Shown: positions 35,181-46,266 of the stretch, in pieces | Numbering within the stretch: position 1 is the first letter of the stretch | How the letters are laid out: each line of letters begins with the position of its first letter | Assembly: GCF_001022965.1 (NCBI RefSeq) | Contig: NZ_LECZ01000026.1 | Coordinates: 434,001-498,000, forward strand | Origin: Enterobacter genomosp. O | GTDB taxonomy: Bacteria; Pseudomonadota; Gammaproteobacteria; Enterobacterales; Enterobacteriaceae | Direction: 5' to 3' | DNA length: 64,000 bases | The notes under the pieces: model-generated | What the model saw: the letters and a program-made list of their open reading frames with translations, nothing else | Databases searched by the model: none | What the model was told of the DNA's origin: nothing | Translations under genes and position numbers: made by a program

Positions 35181-36218
35181 ATGACTGGTCAGTCTTCATC
35201 TCAGGCGGCAACACCTGTTCAATGGTGGAAGCCCGCACTCTTCTTTCTCGTGGTCATTATTGGCCTCTGGTATGTGAAATGGCAGCCTTACTACGGTAAA
35301 GCCTTCACGGCTGCCGAAACGCACAGCATCGGAAAATCTATTCTTGCTCAGGCTGATGCCAGCCCGCTGCAGGCGGCGTGGGATTACGCCATGGTCTACT
35401 TCCTTGCCGTCTGGAAAGCCGCCGTTTTAGGCGTCATTCTGGGGTCGCTGATTCAGGTGCTTATTCCGCGTAACTGGCTGGTGAAAACCCTCGGGCAGCC
35501 GCGCTTTCAGGGCACGCTGCTGGGGACGATTTTCTCCCTGCCGGGCATGATGTGTTCCTGCTGTGCCGCGCCTGTGGCGGCAGGGATGCGCCGCCAGCGC
35601 GTGTCGATGGGCGGCGCGCTGGCGTTCTGGATGGGCAACCCGCTGCTCAACCCGGCGACGCTGGTGTTTATGGGCTTTGTGCTGGGCTGGCATTTCGCGT
35701 TCATCCGCCTGGTGGCCGGGCTGCTAACCGTGCTGGTGGTGGCGACGCTGGTGCAAAAATGGGTGAAGGATACTGCCGCAGAACCGGCGTCAGTTGAGCT
35801 GGACGTCAGCGAGCCGCAGGGCGGTTTCTTCGCACGCTGGGGTAAGGCGCTATGGCAGCTTTTCTGGAGCACCATCCCGGTCTATATCCTGGCGGTACTG
35901 GTGCTGGGGGCGGCGCGCGTCTGGCTGTTCCCGCATGCTGATGGCGCTATCGACAACACGCTGATGTGGGTGATTGCGATGGCCGTTGCAGGCTGCCTGT
36001 TCGTTATCCCGACGGCCGCTGAAATTCCGATTGTTCAGACCATGATGCTGGCCGGCATGGGTACCGCGCCTGCGCTGGCGCTGCTTATTACCCTGCCGGC
36101 GATCAGTCTGCCGTCGCTCATTATGCTGCGTAAGTCTTTCCCGGCGAAAGCGCTGTGGCTCACCGCAGGTCTGGTGGCGTTGAGCGGGGTGATTGTGGGG
36201 AGTATTGCGTTGCTGTAA
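35181..36218 (+). CDS. yraQ: Permease YraQ (UPF0718)
   Basis: Encodes 345 residues with about eight membrane segments. It has the family motif MCSCCAAPVAAGMRRQ with a Cys-Cys pair and GNPLLNPATLVFMGF, and a second half with IPTAAEIPIVQTMM. The family includes metal- or arsenic-related permeases, but the substrate of YraQ is not known. It is followed by a REP-like hairpin and is convergent with dolP. Confidence 0.9.
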   Translation: MTGQSSSQAATPVQWWKPALFFLVVIIGLWYVKWQPYYGKAFTAAETHSIGKSILAQADASPLQAAWDYAMVYFLAVWKAAVLGVILGSLIQVLIPRNWLVKTLGQPRFQGTLLGTIFSLPGMMCSCCAAPVAAGMRRQRVSMGGALAFWMGNPLLNPATLVFMGFVLGWHFAFIRLVAGLLTVLVVATLVQKWVKDTAAEPASVELDVSEPQGGFFARWGKALWQLFWSTIPVYILAVLVLGAARVWLFPHADGAIDNTLMWVIAMAVAGCLFVIPTAAEIPIVQTMMLAGMGTAPALALLITLPAISLPSLIMLRKSFPAKALWLTAGLVALSGVIVGSIALL

Positions 36219-36225
36219 AAAAAAA

Positions 36226-36252
36226 GCCCGGTAGCGCTGGCGCTTACCGGGC
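36226..36252. repeat. REP-like hairpin between yraQ and dolP
   Basis: A near-perfect palindrome GCCCGGTAGCGC/GCGCTTACCGGGC sits between two convergent genes right after an A tract (nine A), so it can serve as a terminator for minus-strand dolP transcripts. Confidence 0.7.
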
Positions 36253-36269
36253 CTGTAGTCAGGTGTGGC

Positions 36270-36845
36270 TTACTTGATATAAGTAAACGCGGTGGTCACG
36301 TGCTTCACGCCGCTCACACGGCTGGCGATATCGGCCGCCGCTTTCCCTTCACGTTCGGTCACCAGACCCAGCAGGAACACTTCACCGTTTTCAGTCGTCA
36401 CCTTCACGTTGGAGGATTTCACCTGGTCCGAGCCCAGCAGCTGGGAACGCACTTTGGTGGTGATCCAGGTATCGGATGAGGCATCACCTAAACCAATTGG
36501 TTTGCCCTGGCGCACTTCGTTAAACACCTCTGTGGTACCTTCTACGCCCATCGCAATTTGCTTCGCACGAGAGGCGAGTTCCATATTCGGCGCCTGGCCT
36601 GCCAGCAGCACTTTGCCCTGATAAGCCGTCACGTTGATACGCGCTTCTTTCTTGATTTGTTCGTCTTTCGACAGCGCACTGTTGACGCGCAGCTCCAGCG
36701 TACCGTCATCCACCTGTGTACCCACAGTGCGCGGATCGGTTGCCGCTTTGGTGCCTACCGCGGCGGTACCCACAACGGCCGCAGCGATACATCCCTGAAG
36801 CAGTAATGCAGACATAAGGACTGCGAGGGTCGATAAAGCCTTCAT
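36270..36845 (-). CDS. dolP: Division-site outer-membrane lipoprotein DolP
   Basis: Encodes 191 residues. The lipoprotein signal peptide ends LLLQG|C with Cys19. Two BON domains follow (about 46-112 and 120-190) containing the Gly-rich pattern VLLAGQAPNMELA and VFLLGLVTEREGKAA. DolP binds anionic phospholipid at the division site and supports outer-membrane integrity. It is the last gene in the lpoA-yraN-diaA-dolP series. Confidence 0.96.
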   Translation of the reverse strand: MKALSTLAVLMSALLLQGCIAAAVVGTAAVGTKAATDPRTVGTQVDDGTLELRVNSALSKDEQIKKEARINVTAYQGKVLLAGQAPNMELASRAKQIAMGVEGTTEVFNEVRQGKPIGLGDASSDTWITTKVRSQLLGSDQVKSSNVKVTTENGEVFLLGLVTEREGKAAADIASRVSGVKHVTTAFTYIK

Positions 36846-36854
36846 AAGAACTCC

Positions 36855-37445
36855 TTAATCATCCTGGTGAGGGAAAAGCGTGTTATCGATCAAATCACAT
36901 AAGCAGTTCACCGTGAGCATATGCATCTCCTGAATACGAGCGCTCCGGTGAGACGGAATGCGGATTTCCACATCCTGCGGCCCAAGCAGACCCGCCAGCT
37001 CGCCACCGTCATAGCCGGTTAAGGCCACGATAGTCATGTCGCGGGTAACGGCGGCTTCAACGGCTTTGACAATATCCCGGCTGTTGCCGCGCGTGGAGAT
37101 TGCCAGCAGCACATCTCCGGCATGACCCAGGGCTCGCACCTGCTTTGCGTAAATTTCGTCATGCAGACGATCGTTAGCAATCGCTGTTAAGACCACATTA
37201 TCGGTATTAAGTGCAATGGCAGGTAAACTCGGGCGTTCTGTTTCAAAACGATTAATCATGCTGGCAGCAAAATGCTGTGCGTTGGCGGCTGACGTGCCGT
37301 TGCCACAACAGAGGATTTTGTTGCCGTTAAGCAGGGATTGCACCAGCGTCATCGCGGCACGAGAGATAGCATCCGGAAGGGCTTCCGCCGCGGCAATCTG
37401 AGTCTGGATGCTTTCTGTGAAGCACACTTTAATTCTTTCGAGCAC
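36855..37445 (-). CDS. diaA: DnaA initiator-associating protein DiaA (SIS domain)
   Basis: Encodes 196 residues, as in E. coli. The sugar isomerase (SIS) fold shows [16 protein letters not shown] and [13 protein letters not shown], the phosphosugar-binding loops. DiaA forms a homotetramer that binds DnaA and promotes its assembly on oriC, linking replication to an inherited sugar-phosphate fold. It lies 9 bp upstream of dolP. Confidence 0.96.
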   Translation of the reverse strand: MLERIKVCFTESIQTQIAAAEALPDAISRAAMTLVQSLLNGNKILCCGNGTSAANAQHFAASMINRFETERPSLPAIALNTDNVVLTAIANDRLHDEIYAKQVRALGHAGDVLLAISTRGNSRDIVKAVEAAVTRDMTIVALTGYDGGELAGLLGPQDVEIRIPSHRSARIQEMHMLTVNCLCDLIDNTLFPHQDD

Positions 37446-37466
37446 GTTATCCCTTTTAAATCTTAA

Positions 37467-37862
37467 TTATGCGTCTTCGCCAAAAGCGTTTTTAAGCCAT
37501 TCGATCTCATTTCCGGTGAAGGCTATCACATCGAACCGGCAATCCACAGTATCAAAACTCCCATTATGGCGGGCAAGCCACAAGTGGGCAGTCTGTAATA
37601 ATTTATGTTGTTTGGCGAGCGTCACGCTGGCGGCAGCACCGCCAAAACGGGAGGACTGTCGAAAGCGGACTTCTACAAACACAATGACCTGACCGTCTTT
37701 CATGATCAGGTCAATTTCGCCGCCGCGCCCGCGGACGTTAGCGGCGATAAAGCGCAGTCCATTGCCTTCAAGCCAGCGACGCGCTTTTAACTCCCACGCG
37801 TCGCCGGTCTCTTTACGGCTTAACTGGCCGGGACGATCTGCCCCTGCTGGTATTTGAGCCAT
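37467..37862 (-). CDS. yraN: YraN family protein (UPF0102, nuclease-like fold)
   Basis: Encodes 131 residues with the restriction-endonuclease-like core [31 protein letters not shown] and VFVEVRFRQ, matching the E-x(n)-D-x-ExK-like pattern of the fold. Nuclease activity is not proven. Its first 43 bp overlap the end of lpoA in another frame, an overlap also found in E. coli. Confidence 0.93.
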   Translation of the reverse strand: MAQIPAGADRPGQLSRKETGDAWELKARRWLEGNGLRFIAANVRGRGGEIDLIMKDGQVIVFVEVRFRQSSRFGGAAASVTLAKQHKLLQTAHLWLARHNGSFDTVDCRFDVIAFTGNEIEWLKNAFGEDA

Positions 37863-39964
37863 GATAACTTCCTGTTGATCACGCAGTCCTGAGTTGCGGT
37901 CAGATCGCCGGTGTTGCCGTTAAGCTCAAAGCCCGGCACCTGGCGCATCTGGGTAAAGTGGTTCGCCAGCGCCCACGCATCGACACCCATCGCATACAGA
38001 CGCGCCAGAGAGTAATCGTTACGTACCGTGCTGAGCGCCTGCTGCATCAGCGCCGGATTGCTGCCCGCCAGCATAGGGATTTCACTGTACTGCAGGCCGT
38101 CCATTTCCAGACGGAAATCAGGACCCGCGGTGCCCTGCGCGCTGCGCGAGCTGGCGTAGAGCGTTGCGCCGCTCTGGCTGCCGTTACGCATCGCAATCAT
38201 CGGTTTGATAAAGGCAATCTCCTGCGGTGTGGCAACGATATAGGCCGCATCCACTTTACCGCCACCGCTAATCTGCGCGTCGGTAGGTGGGGCAGGGATC
38301 GTCAGGCCGCCAATCGTCACGCCCTGCTGCTGCGGCAGGCTCGCGGTCACCGGGCTACCGTTAAGCGAGATACCCGCTCCGCCGTTTACGCCCGCGCGCA
38401 GTTCAGAGACGGAACCGAATTTCTGCTGCAGCACCACGCCGCCGCCCAGCTTCTGCCACTCATCGGCAAAGGCATTGGCCACGCGATCGCCCAGCGTGCT
38501 GCGTGGGATGAGCAGCAGCGGAGCCTGCTTACCCTGCTCGTGAATATGGCGCGCCGCATCGCGGGCCTCATCTTCAGGAGAAAGCGCGAAATAGCAAATA
38601 TTGGCCCGGTTCTGAACCTGCTCAGGCTGGTTGAGCGCCAGCACGTTCAGCGTGGTGTTGCTCTTCATCAGCTCTTCCACGTTATTTTTCAGCAGCGGGC
38701 CGACAACGATGCTCGCTCCGTCCTGTTGAACCTGCGCCAGAACCTGGTCAAGCGGCTGCGAGCTGGTGTCATAGATTTTCAACTCAGCGCCCGGGTTGGC
38801 GCTGGTGGCTGCTACGGCCTGCGGCTGCGCGGCAGGTTGAGCAGGCTGCTGCTGAGTCTCCTGGGCCTGTGCGGCTGCGGCGTCAGGAGCAGGCGCTGCC
38901 TGTGTCTCAGCCGGAGCCTGCGTTGCAGGTGCTGCAGTAGCTGCAGGCGTCGTCGGGGCCGTCACCGGGTTTTGCATCGTGCCCTGCGCCGGGGTTTGCG
39001 CGGTGGTCAGGTCGCTGGTCTCCGCGGCGGAAGGGCTAACAACGTCATTCACGTTGGCCGCCTGGGCCGCCTGGGCGGGAACCGCGCTGCCCGTTACCGA
39101 GGTGGTGCCGTTTTTCGCCGCTTCAAAGCCCTGCTGAATGGTACGGCCAAACACTGCCGCCTGGCCGTTGAGCGGCAGAAGCAGGGCGATTTTGCTGGTG
39201 GACGCAGGCTTAAAGTTCTGCACGTTCACCAGCTGGGTTGGCAGCATTTTCGCGCCCGGGTTTTGCGGGTAGCGCGTCTGCCAGTCCGTAATACCGGCTT
39301 TCAACATCTTTGGATCGCTGCGGTTGTTAAACCACATCTGCTGCAGATCCAGCCAGCCCTGAAGAACGTTTTCATCCGCGTTAATGACCAGCGCCTGCGC
39401 CTGTTCCTGGGTCATAGAGGCAAGCGCTTGCCAGGTGGCATCAATATTTTTCTGCTTATCCGCGCCGCCGAGCAGTGGCTCTTGTGCGATGAGCGCCCGG
39501 AGCAGCGTCAGCGAAGGGCGCCCCTGTTCAGCGGTAATGCCCGCCTGCCAGAAGCGGGCCTGCTGATTTTTATCCAGCGCGCTCACGTCAATGTCACCGA
39601 GGGTCTTCTTCGCGGCGGCGTAATCTTTCAGTGCGACTTTCAGTTCGGCAGAGAGCAGGCTCTGTTCACGACGCTGGGTGTCGTTAAGATCTTTCGGCAA
39701 CTGGTTAAACAGCTCGGCAGCCTGCTGGGTTTTACCCTCTTTCAGCAGTGCACGAATGGCGAGTAATTGCCAGTTGATCCTGGTATCATTTGAACTCTGC
39801 GACATTTGTTGCAGATAAAAGCCAGAATCAGCCTGAGCGGAACCCTGAAGATGGGCCGTGCTCTGGTCAGGTGCCTGGGTGCCACAGCCTGCAAAGATCA
39901 GGGCTGCCAGCAGAAGCGGCACGCTGCGCGTGGCTTTTTTTCGAAGAAACGTTAACGGTACCAT
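37820..39964 (-). CDS. lpoA: Penicillin-binding protein activator LpoA
   Basis: Encodes 714 residues from the ATG at 39964, versus 678 in E. coli. A lipobox LIFAG|C with Cys27 predicts outer-membrane anchoring. The N-terminal TPR-like domain (about 30-255) and the C-terminal Leu/Ile/Val-binding-like domain (from about 260) are conserved and contact PBP1A. The extra length is in a low-complexity Ala/Gln/Pro/Thr-rich insertion within the C-terminal domain. An earlier ATG at 40027 would add 21 residues before the signal peptide and overlaps rsmI's start region. Confidence 0.96.
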   Translation of the reverse strand: MVPLTFLRKKATRSVPLLLAALIFAGCGTQAPDQSTAHLQGSAQADSGFYLQQMSQSSNDTRINWQLLAIRALLKEGKTQQAAELFNQLPKDLNDTQRREQSLLSAELKVALKDYAAAKKTLGDIDVSALDKNQQARFWQAGITAEQGRPSLTLLRALIAQEPLLGGADKQKNIDATWQALASMTQEQAQALVINADENVLQGWLDLQQMWFNNRSDPKMLKAGITDWQTRYPQNPGAKMLPTQLVNVQNFKPASTSKIALLLPLNGQAAVFGRTIQQGFEAAKNGTTSVTGSAVPAQAAQAANVNDVVSPSAAETSDLTTAQTPAQGTMQNPVTAPTTPAATAAPATQAPAETQAAPAPDAAAAQAQETQQQPAQPAAQPQAVAATSANPGAELKIYDTSSQPLDQVLAQVQQDGASIVVGPLLKNNVEELMKSNTTLNVLALNQPEQVQNRANICYFALSPEDEARDAARHIHEQGKQAPLLLIPRSTLGDRVANAFADEWQKLGGGVVLQQKFGSVSELRAGVNGGAGISLNGSPVTASLPQQQGVTIGGLTIPAPPTDAQISGGGKVDAAYIVATPQEIAFIKPMIAMRNGSQSGATLYASSRSAQGTAGPDFRLEMDGLQYSEIPMLAGSNPALMQQALSTVRNDYSLARLYAMGVDAWALANHFTQMRQVPGFELNGNTGDLTATQDCVINRKLSWLKYQQGQIVPAS

Positions 39965-40026
39965 ACTGTATCCAGTGATTTTTTTTACGCAATGCTCAAT
40001 ATTAAATCGGCAATACGGACGAAACA

Positions 40027-40890
40027 ATGAAACAACACGAAACGGCAGATAATTCTCAAGGCCAGCTTTATATTGTACCTACTCCTATCGGGAATTTATC
40101 TGATATTACCCAACGTGCGCTCACCGTATTGCAAGCTGTTGATTTAATTGCCGCCGAAGATACCCGACACACCGGATTACTGCTGCAGCATTTCGCGATT
40201 AACGCCCGTTTGTTCGCCCTGCACGATCACAATGAGCAACAAAAAGCCGAAACGCTGGTGGCGAAGCTGAAGGAGGGGCAGAACATTGCGCTGGTCTCCG
40301 ATGCCGGTACGCCGCTGATTAACGATCCTGGCTACCATCTGGTGCGTACTTGTCGCGAAGCCGGTATCCGCGTTGTGCCGCTGCCGGGGCCGTGCGCCGC
40401 CATTGCCGCGCTGAGCGCCGCGGGTCTGCCGTCCGACCGATTCTGCTATGAAGGCTTCCTCCCGGCCAAATCCAAAGGCCGCCGCGACGTGTTAAAGGAT
40501 CTGGAAGCGGAGCCGCGCACCCTGATTTTCTACGAATCCACGCATCGCCTGCTCGAGAGCCTGGAAGACATGGTCACCGTCTGGGGAGAAGGCCGCTATG
40601 TGGTGCTGGCGCGCGAGCTGACCAAAACCTGGGAGACCATTCACGGCGCACCGGTGGGCGAACTGCTGGCGTGGGTGAAGGAAGACGAAAATCGCCGCAA
40701 GGGTGAAATGGTGCTGATCGTCGAAGGGCATAAAGCGCAAGAAGACGCGCTCCCTGCCGACGCGCTGCGCACGCTGGCGCTGCTGCAGGCAGAGCTGCCG
40801 CTTAAGAAAGCGGCTGCACTGGCGGCAGAGATCCACGGTGTGAAAAAGAATGCGCTCTATAAGTATGCGCTGGAGCAGCAGGGGGAGTAA
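40027..40890 (+). CDS. rsmI: 16S rRNA (cytidine-1402 2'-O)-methyltransferase RsmI
   Basis: Encodes 287 residues. The tetrapyrrole methylase-type fold is seen in [15 protein letters not shown] at the N-terminus, [22 protein letters not shown] and [18 protein letters not shown]. RsmI methylates the ribose of C1402 in the P-site decoding centre. It is divergent from lpoA with only about 60 bp between start codons. Confidence 0.96.
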   Translation: MKQHETADNSQGQLYIVPTPIGNLSDITQRALTVLQAVDLIAAEDTRHTGLLLQHFAINARLFALHDHNEQQKAETLVAKLKEGQNIALVSDAGTPLINDPGYHLVRTCREAGIRVVPLPGPCAAIAALSAAGLPSDRFCYEGFLPAKSKGRRDVLKDLEAEPRTLIFYESTHRLLESLEDMVTVWGEGRYVVLARELTKTWETIHGAPVGELLAWVKEDENRRKGEMVLIVEGHKAQEDALPADALRTLALLQAELPLKKAAALAAEIHGVKKNALYKYALEQQGE

Positions 40891-40908
40891 TCCCCTGCGT
40901 GTTTTTTT

Positions 40909-40942
40909 GCCGGGTGACGGCTGCGCCTTACCCGGCCTACGG
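40909..40942. repeat. REP unit between rsmI and the glycosidase gene
   Basis: GCCGGGTGACGGCTGCGCC paired with TTACCCGGCCTAC forms a typical REP palindrome between convergent genes. Confidence 0.75.
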
Positions 40943-42832
40943 TTAGTTAACAGGCATCGCCTCAAACACCAGCGTTTCCAGCGGTTTCAGGGTAATCACC
41001 ACCGCGTTTGTATACTCCTCCGGTACGCTATCGTTATTGCCGTACACCGCTTTCAAACCAAATTGCGTCGTGCCGTCTGTCGGGATCTCAAAGTCTCTTG
41101 CCAGATCCAGATAGTAGCTTTGTGGCTTATCCGACGGGTTACGCAAGCCGATAATCGCTTTGTCCTTGCTCCAGGATGCCCAGCCGTAAACCTGCAATGC
41201 CGTCGGGTCACCGCCAATCCAGTGGGTATCCACCAGCACGCTGGCGTTATCACGGGACCACTTCGCGGCCTGCGCCAGGACATCCCACTTCGCCTTGTTG
41301 AGCATTGAAGGGGTGATATACAGCTCCTGCAACTGGGTGCCGATGGCGAAGTAGCTCCAGACCTGGTCGGCAAAATCGCTGTCCGTTTGCACCTTCTCCA
41401 GACCGTAATACGCGTTCTCCGCGCTGACGATCCCGTGATACATCAGCGAGTTCAGCGGGAAAAGCGGACCTTTACGCACAATGGAGCGATACGTTTCCGC
41501 ATCGCGGTAGGTCATCCACTGCTGCACCGGCGTGCCGGGGCCGTACAGGTTGATATCATCTCCCTGACGCCAAATGGAATCGGCGTAGAACAGCCAGGAT
41601 GGGCTGGCGTTAGTACCGGTCGTCAGGTTAATAAACAGATTCGGATTGGCGCTGCGCATGTTATGCAGCAGAGCAATAGAGGCGTCAAAATCCGAGGCGA
41701 ACGGGCTGCCCTTAATATGCGAATTGGCATTGCCCATCCCGTCGAGCTTGAACGAGGTAATGTGCTCGTTTTTGATAAGCTTAACGATCTGCTCATTAAA
41801 GTTTTTAAAGTAGTTTGGGCCTGACAGCGCCAGCTTCCCGTCTACCGTTTCGAAACCGTACTCTTTTGCATGCGAGACGCGCGTATCGCGCGGTTTGTTA
41901 TATCCGCCCCACGGCGAGAGCCAGAGGCCGACGGAGCTGTGCAGGCTGTCAGCTTTCTCCCGTACCTTGCCAAAACCCTTGCTGAAAGCCGGACCAAACA
42001 GCCAGCGCCCGGTGAGGTCATCCCAGCCATCGTCAAGCAGGAACGCATCCAGCGCCACGCCGCGCCCGGTGATAAATTCCTTGTTCCATTCATCCATCCG
42101 CCCCAGCACGTCCTGCTCGGAGTACGGGGTAAAGAAGCCGATATCCATCCAGCTGTTGTAGTGTAAATAAGGCTTATACGGACGCGGACGGACGGCATCA
42201 ATAAACTGGTTTACGCTACGACGCAGCTGGCTGGTCTCCGGGAAGGTACCAAAGTACGTGGTGTAGCTGACCGGGGTTGCGGGCTGAATAGGGGTTTTCA
42301 GCTCCACGTTGAGGTTGGTCGTCGCTTCATAGGCGTAAGTGTTAACGATGGGCTTATCCGGCAGAATAAAAAACGAGTCTGCGACGATCGGCGAGCTGTT
42401 AATTGCCCCGTCTACGTAAGGTGCCTGAGCCTGCTTTTTGGTCGGGAAGAAGGTGATTTTCGCCACGTCCCGGGGCTGACCAACGGCGGCTATGGTGTAG
42501 TCGATGCTGGCGTATTTGCCCTTCACCAGGTTCAGCTTCACCGTCACGTTAAATTCCGGATGGGTGAAATCAACGACAATCCCGCTGTCCTGCTTTTCGA
42601 CATGCTTGATTTTAAAATCTGCGGTGTGGATTTTAGTCTCGTCCGGCAGCGTCAGAAAGAACAGCTCCTGCGGCGTGAGCGGATGGTTAGCTTTGCTGTC
42701 CTTAACGACAACCGTTGAGTTTGCATCATCAAATGACAGCGCAATATTGTCGTTATTGAGCGTGTAGTTCGCGGCCACCGCGCTATGGGAAACGCACAGG
42801 GCCAGCACAGAGAGTGCGAGGATTTTTTTCAT
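40943..42832 (-). CDS. Secreted alpha-galactosidase/alpha-N-acetylgalactosaminidase-like glycosidase
   Basis: Encodes 629 residues. A clean signal peptide (MKKILALSVLALCVSHSAVAA) sends it to the periplasm or outside. After an N-terminal beta-rich domain (about 22-210), a TIM-barrel region shows YNSWMDIGFF, FLLDDGWDD (about 260) and SFKLDGMGN (about 375), the paired acidic positions of GH27/GH36-like retaining enzymes; a small C-terminal beta domain ends TLKPLETLVFEAMPVN. The gene lies 20 bp after kbaY in the same direction and has an AAGGAG ribosome site, so it is read with the GalNAc operon. Release of terminal GalNAc or galactose is inferred. Family and substrate are not proven by sight. 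Confidence 0.7.
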   Translation of the reverse strand: MKKILALSVLALCVSHSAVAANYTLNNDNIALSFDDANSTVVVKDSKANHPLTPQELFFLTLPDETKIHTADFKIKHVEKQDSGIVVDFTHPEFNVTVKLNLVKGKYASIDYTIAAVGQPRDVAKITFFPTKKQAQAPYVDGAINSSPIVADSFFILPDKPIVNTYAYEATTNLNVELKTPIQPATPVSYTTYFGTFPETSQLRRSVNQFIDAVRPRPYKPYLHYNSWMDIGFFTPYSEQDVLGRMDEWNKEFITGRGVALDAFLLDDGWDDLTGRWLFGPAFSKGFGKVREKADSLHSSVGLWLSPWGGYNKPRDTRVSHAKEYGFETVDGKLALSGPNYFKNFNEQIVKLIKNEHITSFKLDGMGNANSHIKGSPFASDFDASIALLHNMRSANPNLFINLTTGTNASPSWLFYADSIWRQGDDINLYGPGTPVQQWMTYRDAETYRSIVRKGPLFPLNSLMYHGIVSAENAYYGLEKVQTDSDFADQVWSYFAIGTQLQELYITPSMLNKAKWDVLAQAAKWSRDNASVLVDTHWIGGDPTALQVYGWASWSKDKAIIGLRNPSDKPQSYYLDLARDFEIPTDGTTQFGLKAVYGNNDSVPEEYTNAVVITLKPLETLVFEAMPVN

Positions 42833-42852
42833 CAGCGTAAGCTCCTTTTTAA

Positions 42853-43737
<885 letters not shown>

Positions 43738-44886
43738 TTAAGCCTGCCACGGATGAATAACAACGCCCTGCACCACGCGGTTGACCGTGCCGCTGGCAGA
43801 TGGCGTATCGGGCGTATTGCCCACGCTGAGGGACTGGGACAGCGCAAAGACCTGGGCGTACATCAGGAAGCAGAACGCCTGTTCCATATCGATAAACGGG
43901 CGGGAAGGCGGCAGCAGGATGTGCGGACCCGCTTCAATAACCGGATCGTTTTCAGCGGCGATGGCGACGACGCGCAGAGCCTGGCGTTCGCGGCGCAGTT
44001 CGGCCAGCAGATCGAGATCGTACTGACGCGTATACGGATGGCTGGAGACAAACACCACTACCAGCGTTTCACTATCAACCAGTGATTTAGGCCCGTGACG
44101 AAAGCCCGTAGGGGACTCGTAGAACGCCGCCAGCTTGCCCGCCGTCAGCTCCAGCACCTTCAGCGCCGATTCACGCGCCGCGCCCTGCAGGCCACCGCTT
44201 CCCAGGTAGACGATCCTTTTCCACGGTTCGTTGCCAAAGACCCCGTGGCGGAAATCGCCGAGTGAGGTAAGGATCGCCTGGCAGCGATCGGCCACGTCGC
44301 GGAAGGTGCGGCTGCCGATCGTTTCCGGGGCGAATACCGCCAGGCAGCTCGCCATCATGGTGGTAATACTGCTGGTCATCGCGAAGCCGCGATCGTGCGT
44401 TTCGGCAGGCATCAGCAGGGCATAGGCGTTATCGCTGTCGACGGCGTTCTGATACAGGCTGCCCGCCTCGTTACAGGTGATCGACAGGTGGTAGCACTCC
44501 GGCACGAACTGATTGGCCAGCTCTACCGCAGCCACGCTTTCCGGGCTGTTACCGGAGCGGGCAAACGAAACCAGCAGCAGCGGATGTGCCGGGCTGAAGT
44601 AATCCATCGGGTTCGTGACCAGATCGGTGGTCGGTACGGCGGAGATGTTTTTCCCGGTGTGGCTCGCAAGCCATGGCGCAATGATATCGCCAATAAACGC
44701 GGACGTGCCCGCGCCGGTCAGGACGATCCGCAGATCGCGCTTGCGCAGCAGCGGCGTCAGGAAACCGTCAATCGAGGAACGCAGATTATCGATGTTGTTG
44801 AGCGAGCGGATCCAGCTGGCAGGCTGCTGGCGGATCTCTTCTTCGGTCCAGGTGCCGGTTGTGGCGGCGGGGGTGATTTGTGGCAT
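43738..44886 (-). CDS. agaS: Galactosamine-6-phosphate deaminase/isomerase AgaS
   Basis: Encodes 382 residues (E. coli 384). It has two SIS domains; phosphosugar loops are GAGTSAFIGD and YLGSGGLQGAARESALKVLELT, and the second domain has VSSHPYTRQYD. The enzyme turns galactosamine-6-P into tagatose-6-P with loss of ammonia. It is the first gene of the agaS-kbaY-glycosidase unit, with its own AgaR-controlled promoter region upstream, separated from agaA by 246 bp. Confidence 0.95.
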   Translation of the reverse strand: MPQITPAATTGTWTEEEIRQQPASWIRSLNNIDNLRSSIDGFLTPLLRKRDLRIVLTGAGTSAFIGDIIAPWLASHTGKNISAVPTTDLVTNPMDYFSPAHPLLLVSFARSGNSPESVAAVELANQFVPECYHLSITCNEAGSLYQNAVDSDNAYALLMPAETHDRGFAMTSSITTMMASCLAVFAPETIGSRTFRDVADRCQAILTSLGDFRHGVFGNEPWKRIVYLGSGGLQGAARESALKVLELTAGKLAAFYESPTGFRHGPKSLVDSETLVVVFVSSHPYTRQYDLDLLAELRRERQALRVVAIAAENDPVIEAGPHILLPPSRPFIDMEQAFCFLMYAQVFALSQSLSVGNTPDTPSASGTVNRVVQGVVIHPWQA

Positions 44887-44940
44887 AACTCAGTCCTTAG
44901 TCGTGTGAATTCCACATCAGACGCTGGCAAACGTGTCGCT

Positions 44941-44961
44941 ATCTTTCGTTTCGTTTCACTT
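44941..44961. promoter_or_regulatory. AgaR-type operator upstream of agaS (box 1)
   Basis: ATCTTTCGTTTCGTTTCACT matches the CTTTCGTTTTGTTTC pattern of AgaR boxes in the GalNAc regulon and lies about 55-75 bp before the agaS start. The same element recurs upstream of kbaZ and agaR. Confidence 0.7.
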
Positions 44962-45010
44962 GTTAACTTAAGCAGTTAAATAAAATCTATAGAAAAGAAA
45001 TCGAAAGTTC

Positions 45011-45042
45011 AATGAAAGAAAAGAAATAAAACGAAAAGTGTG
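45011..45042. promoter_or_regulatory. AgaR-type operator upstream of agaS (box 2, inverted)
   Basis: A purine-rich run with AATAAAACGAAAAGTG is the reverse complement of the same CTTTTCGTTTTATT pattern. Further GAAAGAAAAG stretches at 44991-45017 and 45046-45058 may be extra weak sites. Several boxes in one spacer suggest looping by the DeoR-type repressor. Confidence 0.65.
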
Positions 45043-45132
45043 ATCGTGAAAGAAAAGGGCAAATTTAAGGAAAGGAAAAGAAAGGCCTTACGGTTTCAGG
45101 CCGTAAAGCCAAAACGAGACACAATGAAAGGG

Positions 45133-46266
45133 CTAAAGGGGGAGAGCCTGGCCCTGAATCCAGATCTGCTGAAGGTGTAAACCACCGTCCAGCGCAATCA
45201 TATTGGCGCGTTTTCCCGGCGTTAAGGATCCGAGCTGACGATCGATGCCCAGCAGGCGGGCAGGGTGCAGCGAGGCCATATGAATAGCGTCTTCAGCGGC
45301 GACGCCCGCGTGCTCCACTATATTCCTGACTGCGGCATCCAGCGACAGCGTGCTGCCCGCCAGTCCGCCGGAGGCGGTTTTCACCACGCCGTGGTGCATC
45401 GTGACCTCTTCGCCGCAGAGCGTATAGCGCCCATCCGGCATACCTGCCGCCTGCATGGCATCGGTAATCAGCACCACCCTCTCTTTCGCACAGCAGCTGC
45501 ATAAGCGCAGGGCTCCCGGGTGAACATGGTGGCCGTCGGCGATAAGCTCCAGCCACGCTCGCTTGTCCGTCAGCCCCGCGCCGACCATGCCGGGCCCTCT
45601 GTGATGCAGCCCCGTCATGCCGTTGTAGCAGTGCACCAGCCCGTCCGCGCCGGCGTCAAAGGCGGCGAGGGTTTGCTCGTAGGTGGCGGCACTGTGCCCC
45701 AGCATCACGCGTAAACCCCGCTGCTTCAGATGGCGGATCGCTCGTAACGCACCGGGTTTTTCCGGTGCCAGCGCCACCACCTTCAGCGTGTTGTGCGAAA
45801 GCGTAATTAGCTCGTCCAGCTCGGCGATATCCAGCTCCCGAAACAGCGCCGGCGGGTGCGCCCCTTTGTTCTGCGGGGTAAAGTACGGCCCTTCCAGATA
45901 GCTGCCCAGAATCTGCGCGCCGGGGCCGCCCGACCGACAGCGTCGGGCGATTCGCGTGAGGGCGCCGTGAATGAGCTCCAGCGGTGCGGTGACGGTAGTG
46001 GGCAAAAATGCCCCCACTCCTTCACGCGCTTTATGGATGGCTAAAGCGTCCAGCGCATCGGGTGCGTCATCCATCACGTCCACACCCATGCCACCATGCA
46101 CGTGAATATCTATGTATGCCGGGCAGAGCTTATCGGCATCGCGGGCGTGAACGCCCGTGGGGATGGGCTCAATCGCCGCGATAACGCCGTTCTCGATACG
46201 AAGCTGGTGGTCATCCAGCCAGCCCTGTTCGGTGAGCACCCGTCGCGCGCGCAGCAGCTGGCTCAT
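45133..46266 (-). CDS. agaA: N-acetylgalactosamine-6-phosphate deacetylase AgaA
   Basis: Encodes 377 residues, full length. Amidohydrolase metal and active-site motifs are present: YIDIHVHGGMGVDVMD (about 52-67), LEGPYF, MLGHSAATYE, VHCYNGMTGLHHRGPG and the catalytic Asp in LITDAMQAAG. It removes acetate from GalNAc-6-P. E. coli K-12 carries only a truncated agaA, so GalNAc use should be functional here where K-12 is not. Its start overlaps the agaF stop by 4 bp. Confidence 0.95.
   Translation of the reverse strand: MSQLLRARRVLTEQGWLDDHQLRIENGVIAAIEPIPTGVHARDADKLCPAYIDIHVHGGMGVDVMDDAPDALDALAIHKAREGVGAFLPTTVTAPLELIHGALTRIARRCRSGGPGAQILGSYLEGPYFTPQNKGAHPPALFRELDIAELDELITLSHNTLKVVALAPEKPGALRAIRHLKQRGLRVMLGHSAATYEQTLAAFDAGADGLVHCYNGMTGLHHRGPGMVGAGLTDKRAWLELIADGHHVHPGALRLCSCCAKERVVLITDAMQAAGMPDGRYTLCGEEVTMHHGVVKTASGGLAGSTLSLDAAVRNIVEHAGVAAEDAIHMASLHPARLLGIDRQLGSLTPGKRANMIALDGGLHLQQIWIQGQALPL

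Noticed and set aside
37958-39766. 602-codon open frame opposite lpoA
   Set aside because: It is a codon-bias shadow: arginine/leucine-rich product with no domain pattern, fully inside a well-supported gene.
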